From contig NC_016131.3 of the NCBI RefSeq assembly GCF_000005505.3, positions 32,665,001 through 32,729,000 of the forward strand: 64,000 bases of DNA. The letters run 5' to 3'. The notes below the pieces were generated by a model. That model made no database searches, was not told the origin of the DNA, and saw only the letters and a program-made list of their open reading frames with translations. Made by a program: the position numbers and the translations under genes. Each line of letters opens with the position of its first letter. The stretch's first letter is position 1. Positions 61,656-64,000 of this stretch are shown in pieces. This stretch comes from Brachypodium distachyon (lineage: Eukaryota > Streptophyta > Magnoliopsida > Poales > Poaceae).

Positions 61656-62228
61656 ATGTCGTCCGGCTTCCCAAATGATCGTAGATTTTGGTCAGGTATG
61701 TCCCGTGAGCTATTGTGGTTAGCCGGTGATTTCAAGGTAGACAATAGGATAGTTCCATGGGACGAACTCATTACTAGTGACACCCTACTAACTGAGCTGG
61801 GCCACCAATTATATAGGTGCAATTTCCCATTGAGGACTTCTGCAGAGATATGGCAAGAACTGCTAAGATTGCACGAAAGGTGGAAGAAGCGCAATGAAGG
61901 TAAGAGTGAGTCATACCTACAATGGGCTAGAAAACATCCATTGTTATGGGTTGAAGAGGAGGAATCCGATGAAGATATCTTCATGCCAAGCAAAACGGGT
62001 AAGAGTTCTTCATCATCCAAGGGGAAGAGTACTGCACCGTCGAAGCGAAAGAGCACATCATCGTCCAAGGAGAAAACTACATCATCGTCCGATGATGATA
62101 TCTTCATGCCAAGCAAAACGGGTAAGAGTTTTTCATCGTCCAAGGGGAAGAGTACTGCACCGTCGAAGCGAAAGAACACATCATCGTCTAAGGGCAAGAG
62201 CACTTCATCTTCGTTGGGCTTGAGTTAG
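61656..62228 (+). CDS. Ser/Lys-rich protein with 41-aa tandem duplication
   Basis: Single-exon frame of 190 residues, not recognised. The N-terminal 90 residues look globular (FPNDRRFWSGMSRELLWLAG, TSAEIWQELLRLHERWKKRN). The C-terminal half is Ser/Lys-rich and made of two copies of a 41-residue unit (DIFMPSKTGKS, KGKSTAPSKRK), encoded by a 123-bp tandem duplication at 61974-62096 and 62097-62219. The basic tail could bind nucleic acid or act as a nuclear signal, which is inference. The gene is divergent from the GRF-type gene and convergent with the mobile-domain gene at 62376. Start is ATG 61656, chosen because the TATA box at 61602 would place transcription start just upstream of it. Confidence 0.55.
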   Translation: MSSGFPNDRRFWSGMSRELLWLAGDFKVDNRIVPWDELITSDTLLTELGHQLYRCNFPLRTSAEIWQELLRLHERWKKRNEGKSESYLQWARKHPLLWVEEEESDEDIFMPSKTGKSSSSSKGKSTAPSKRKSTSSSKEKTTSSSDDDIFMPSKTGKSFSSSKGKSTAPSKRKNTSSSKGKSTSSSLGLS

Positions 62229-62375
62229 GTTATCTTATTTTAAGTTGTCGGTTTTAATTTTAGTCTTTCTATTGCATATGTATTTTAGTCCTGCCGTTTT
62301 TATTTGCAAATATAACTTGAATAAGAATGCGAAAAATAGTAACATGTCTCTCTCATACATAGGTAGAAATATGTC

Positions 62376-63959
62376 TCATACATAGGTCCTACATGCAAAT
62401 ATCAGGCACGGCGTCTGGGACGGCGTTCCGGGGGGTGCCTGTGGCGTGGTCCAGCCATACCTATGAGGTGGCAGAACATTGCGCGGAGGAATCACGGACC
62501 CATCTTCACGATATTGTGTATCCTCCTGTGTGGGGTCTGGTGGCGGAGTACTGAACATCCAGCTGTGTTGGACAGAATAGTCCTCTCCTTGAGCGTGATC
62601 ATGCTCAGTACCCCACAAGGGTTCGGACAACGACGACCGATGCCCGTAGGCTCCTACATGTGGGAAAGTACTTAGCATTAGAATTGTGTAGCAGTCATGG
62701 TAATGAACACAATAGATAGAAATATACATACCCTGTGGCTGGGTCTGTGGACGAAACTCGAAGTTCATCCTGGGATTCTGCTGGTGCTGCCACGCCGAAC
62801 CTCCAGCCTGAAAAGAGGGGTGTTGCTGCTGCCACGCCGAACCTCCAACCTCAAAAGAGGGCTGCTGCTGGTACCAATAGTCGAAAGAAGACTGCGGCTG
62901 GTGCCACGACGAACCTCTAGCCTGCTTAGGAGGTGGTGGCATGGGCGTCGACTGCTCTGGTAGACGTGGATGCGGGTGGTGTCGGGGGTGCGGTGCTTCC
63001 TGCTGACGTGGCCGCTGCTGGTGCGTGGAGTGACGAGGGGGCCGTACGGACGCCTGGTGGTGAACGACGTCCGAAGTGCGGGTGCACGTGATAGCCGCGT
63101 AAATAGAGCGTAGCTTCTCCTCCATTCGTCTAAGCCAGGACTGGTGCGGCTCCCGTGGTAGTAGAAGTGGACCGGTCGAAAGCGAACGTCCATACGCAGC
63201 GAACTCGGCCTGTAAATCCTGTGTCAACTGAGCCTGCAATTGGCACGAAGAGTATTACATATATATGGCAAAGTACGTAACAAACACATGCATTATGTTA
63301 AGAGAAGATACTTACCGCGTGATGTCTAGAGCCTGAAGTAGACTGGCTAGGATACATATCTTGCAAACTCGGCTCGGCTATCTCCTGGGGGTGAGAGTGC
63401 TGAATGATGCTCAATCGGGTAGCTGTCATGTACCTCCGCAAATATCCGTTGAATAGATCGAGATCAAAATCCTCCAATGGCCAAACCCGTGTCGTCGCAG
63501 TCTCCCACTCTGTAATGTACAACTGAACCCTCTGCAGCCACTGAGTCTGGGTCCTGGTACTTCCCTTCCTGGTAAACCTAAGATCGCAATAGAAAGTTGA
63601 ACACTTACATTATGGACAATTCTGGACGACAATCATAAATTGGAGAACTGCACATACCTGTGGACGATCTGTGGAAGTGGATCCTCCGTCGGTGGAGGAA
63701 TGACCAACTGGCGTGCCCCAAACTGCCTCATGACCCTCTATTGGGCCATCTCCTCCACGCAGACATCGAAGATGATCTTTGATTTTGTCATCCAGTAAGC
63801 GTAATCTCTCGTGCAGACCGTGGACATCCCACCAGGGTATCTATCCTTGATGGCGTCCTGTGTGTACGGCTCCCAGACAACCGCCTCAGAGTGCAACACG
63901 TCGAACTGCTCGTTGAATGATGGGTAGCAATTCCTGACCTGATCGTGTGCAAAGCGTCT
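62376..63959 (-). pseudogene. Plant mobile domain (PMD) protein, 3' part, stop-interrupted
   Basis: Four exons on the minus strand, 63959-63658, 63577-63316, 63233-62732 and 62653-62376, all in phase; the 5' end lies beyond the window. The first exon reads VVWEPYTQDAIKDRYPGGMS, CTRDYAYWMTKSKIIFDVCV and RVMRQFGARQLVIPPP, matching the end of the plant mobile domain (PF10536, aminotransferase-like) found in MAIN/MAIL proteins and in some transposons. WLQRVQLYI and FNGYLRRYMTATRLS follow, then a Gln/Pro/His-rich tail with repeated GGSAWQ(H)QQ units. A TAG at 63738-63740 replaces the codon before RVMRQFG, so this copy is probably dead unless read through or corrected. Confidence 0.6.
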
Positions 63960-64000
63960 CTGTAAAAAAAAAGTTAGCTTCATTCATGGTTTATGTAAAC

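Overview
This is a plant nuclear genome window, almost certainly from a Pooideae grass and probably Triticeae or a close relative. The evidence is five intron-containing or intronless plant housekeeping genes separated by long, nested transposon tracts. These tracts include many Stowaway MITEs (TA-flanked CTCCCTCCGT ends), CACTA, PIF/Harbinger, Helitron and Mutator-like remnants, Copia elements, and a solo LTR whose ends match the Angela/BARE-1/WIS type seen throughout Triticeae.

Layout. 1-3.1 kb: 5' exons of a GLE1-like mRNA-export nucleoporin gene (minus strand, running off the left edge), with a 251-bp Helitron just upstream. 5.0-7.5 kb: decayed CACTA (En/Spm) transposase. 7.7-15.3 kb: no supported gene; GC-rich low-complexity tracts, a strand-polarised GTTACC/GGTAAC repeat field, and a GCCTCAAA/TTTGAGGC repeat field. 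15.6-19.4 kb: Tourist MITE, a 5'-truncated LINE with a 13-bp target duplication, and an internally deleted retroposon. 19.6-22.9 kb: two related Harbinger-type elements side by side, one still carrying a Myb/SANT-like gene fused to the transposase tail. 23.6-25.6 kb: intact Ran GTPase gene (8 coding exons, 221 aa). 27.8-32.6 kb: a retroposon split by a 3.8-kb LTR-like insertion. 33.3-36.6 kb: intact RPT6 proteasome ATPase gene (8 exons, 422 aa). 37.1-43.9 kb: three-level nest of a foldback MITE containing a Copia element containing an Angela-type solo LTR. 45.7-49.8 kb: intact STRAP-type WD40 gene (7 exons, 340 aa). 53.9-55.5 kb: intact intronless 3-ketoacyl-CoA synthase gene (520 aa). 58.2-58.9 kb: Mutator-like element with long terminal inverted repeats. 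59.9-64 kb: a cassette of three genes (GRF-type zinc-finger protein, Ser/Lys-rich protein, plant-mobile-domain protein) with an unusual array of E2F-like TTTCCCGC sites in the divergent promoter.

The housekeeping genes act in separate processes: nuclear transport and mRNA export (Ran, GLE1), protein turnover (RPT6), WD40 scaffolding (STRAP) and very-long-chain lipid synthesis (KCS). They are not a functional cluster. The most unusual material is the right-hand cassette with its E2F-like array and palindromic flank, which I infer to be a transposon or a recently domesticated transposon segment. Exon boundaries come from reading splice signals and reading-frame continuity by eye; nothing was aligned against a database.
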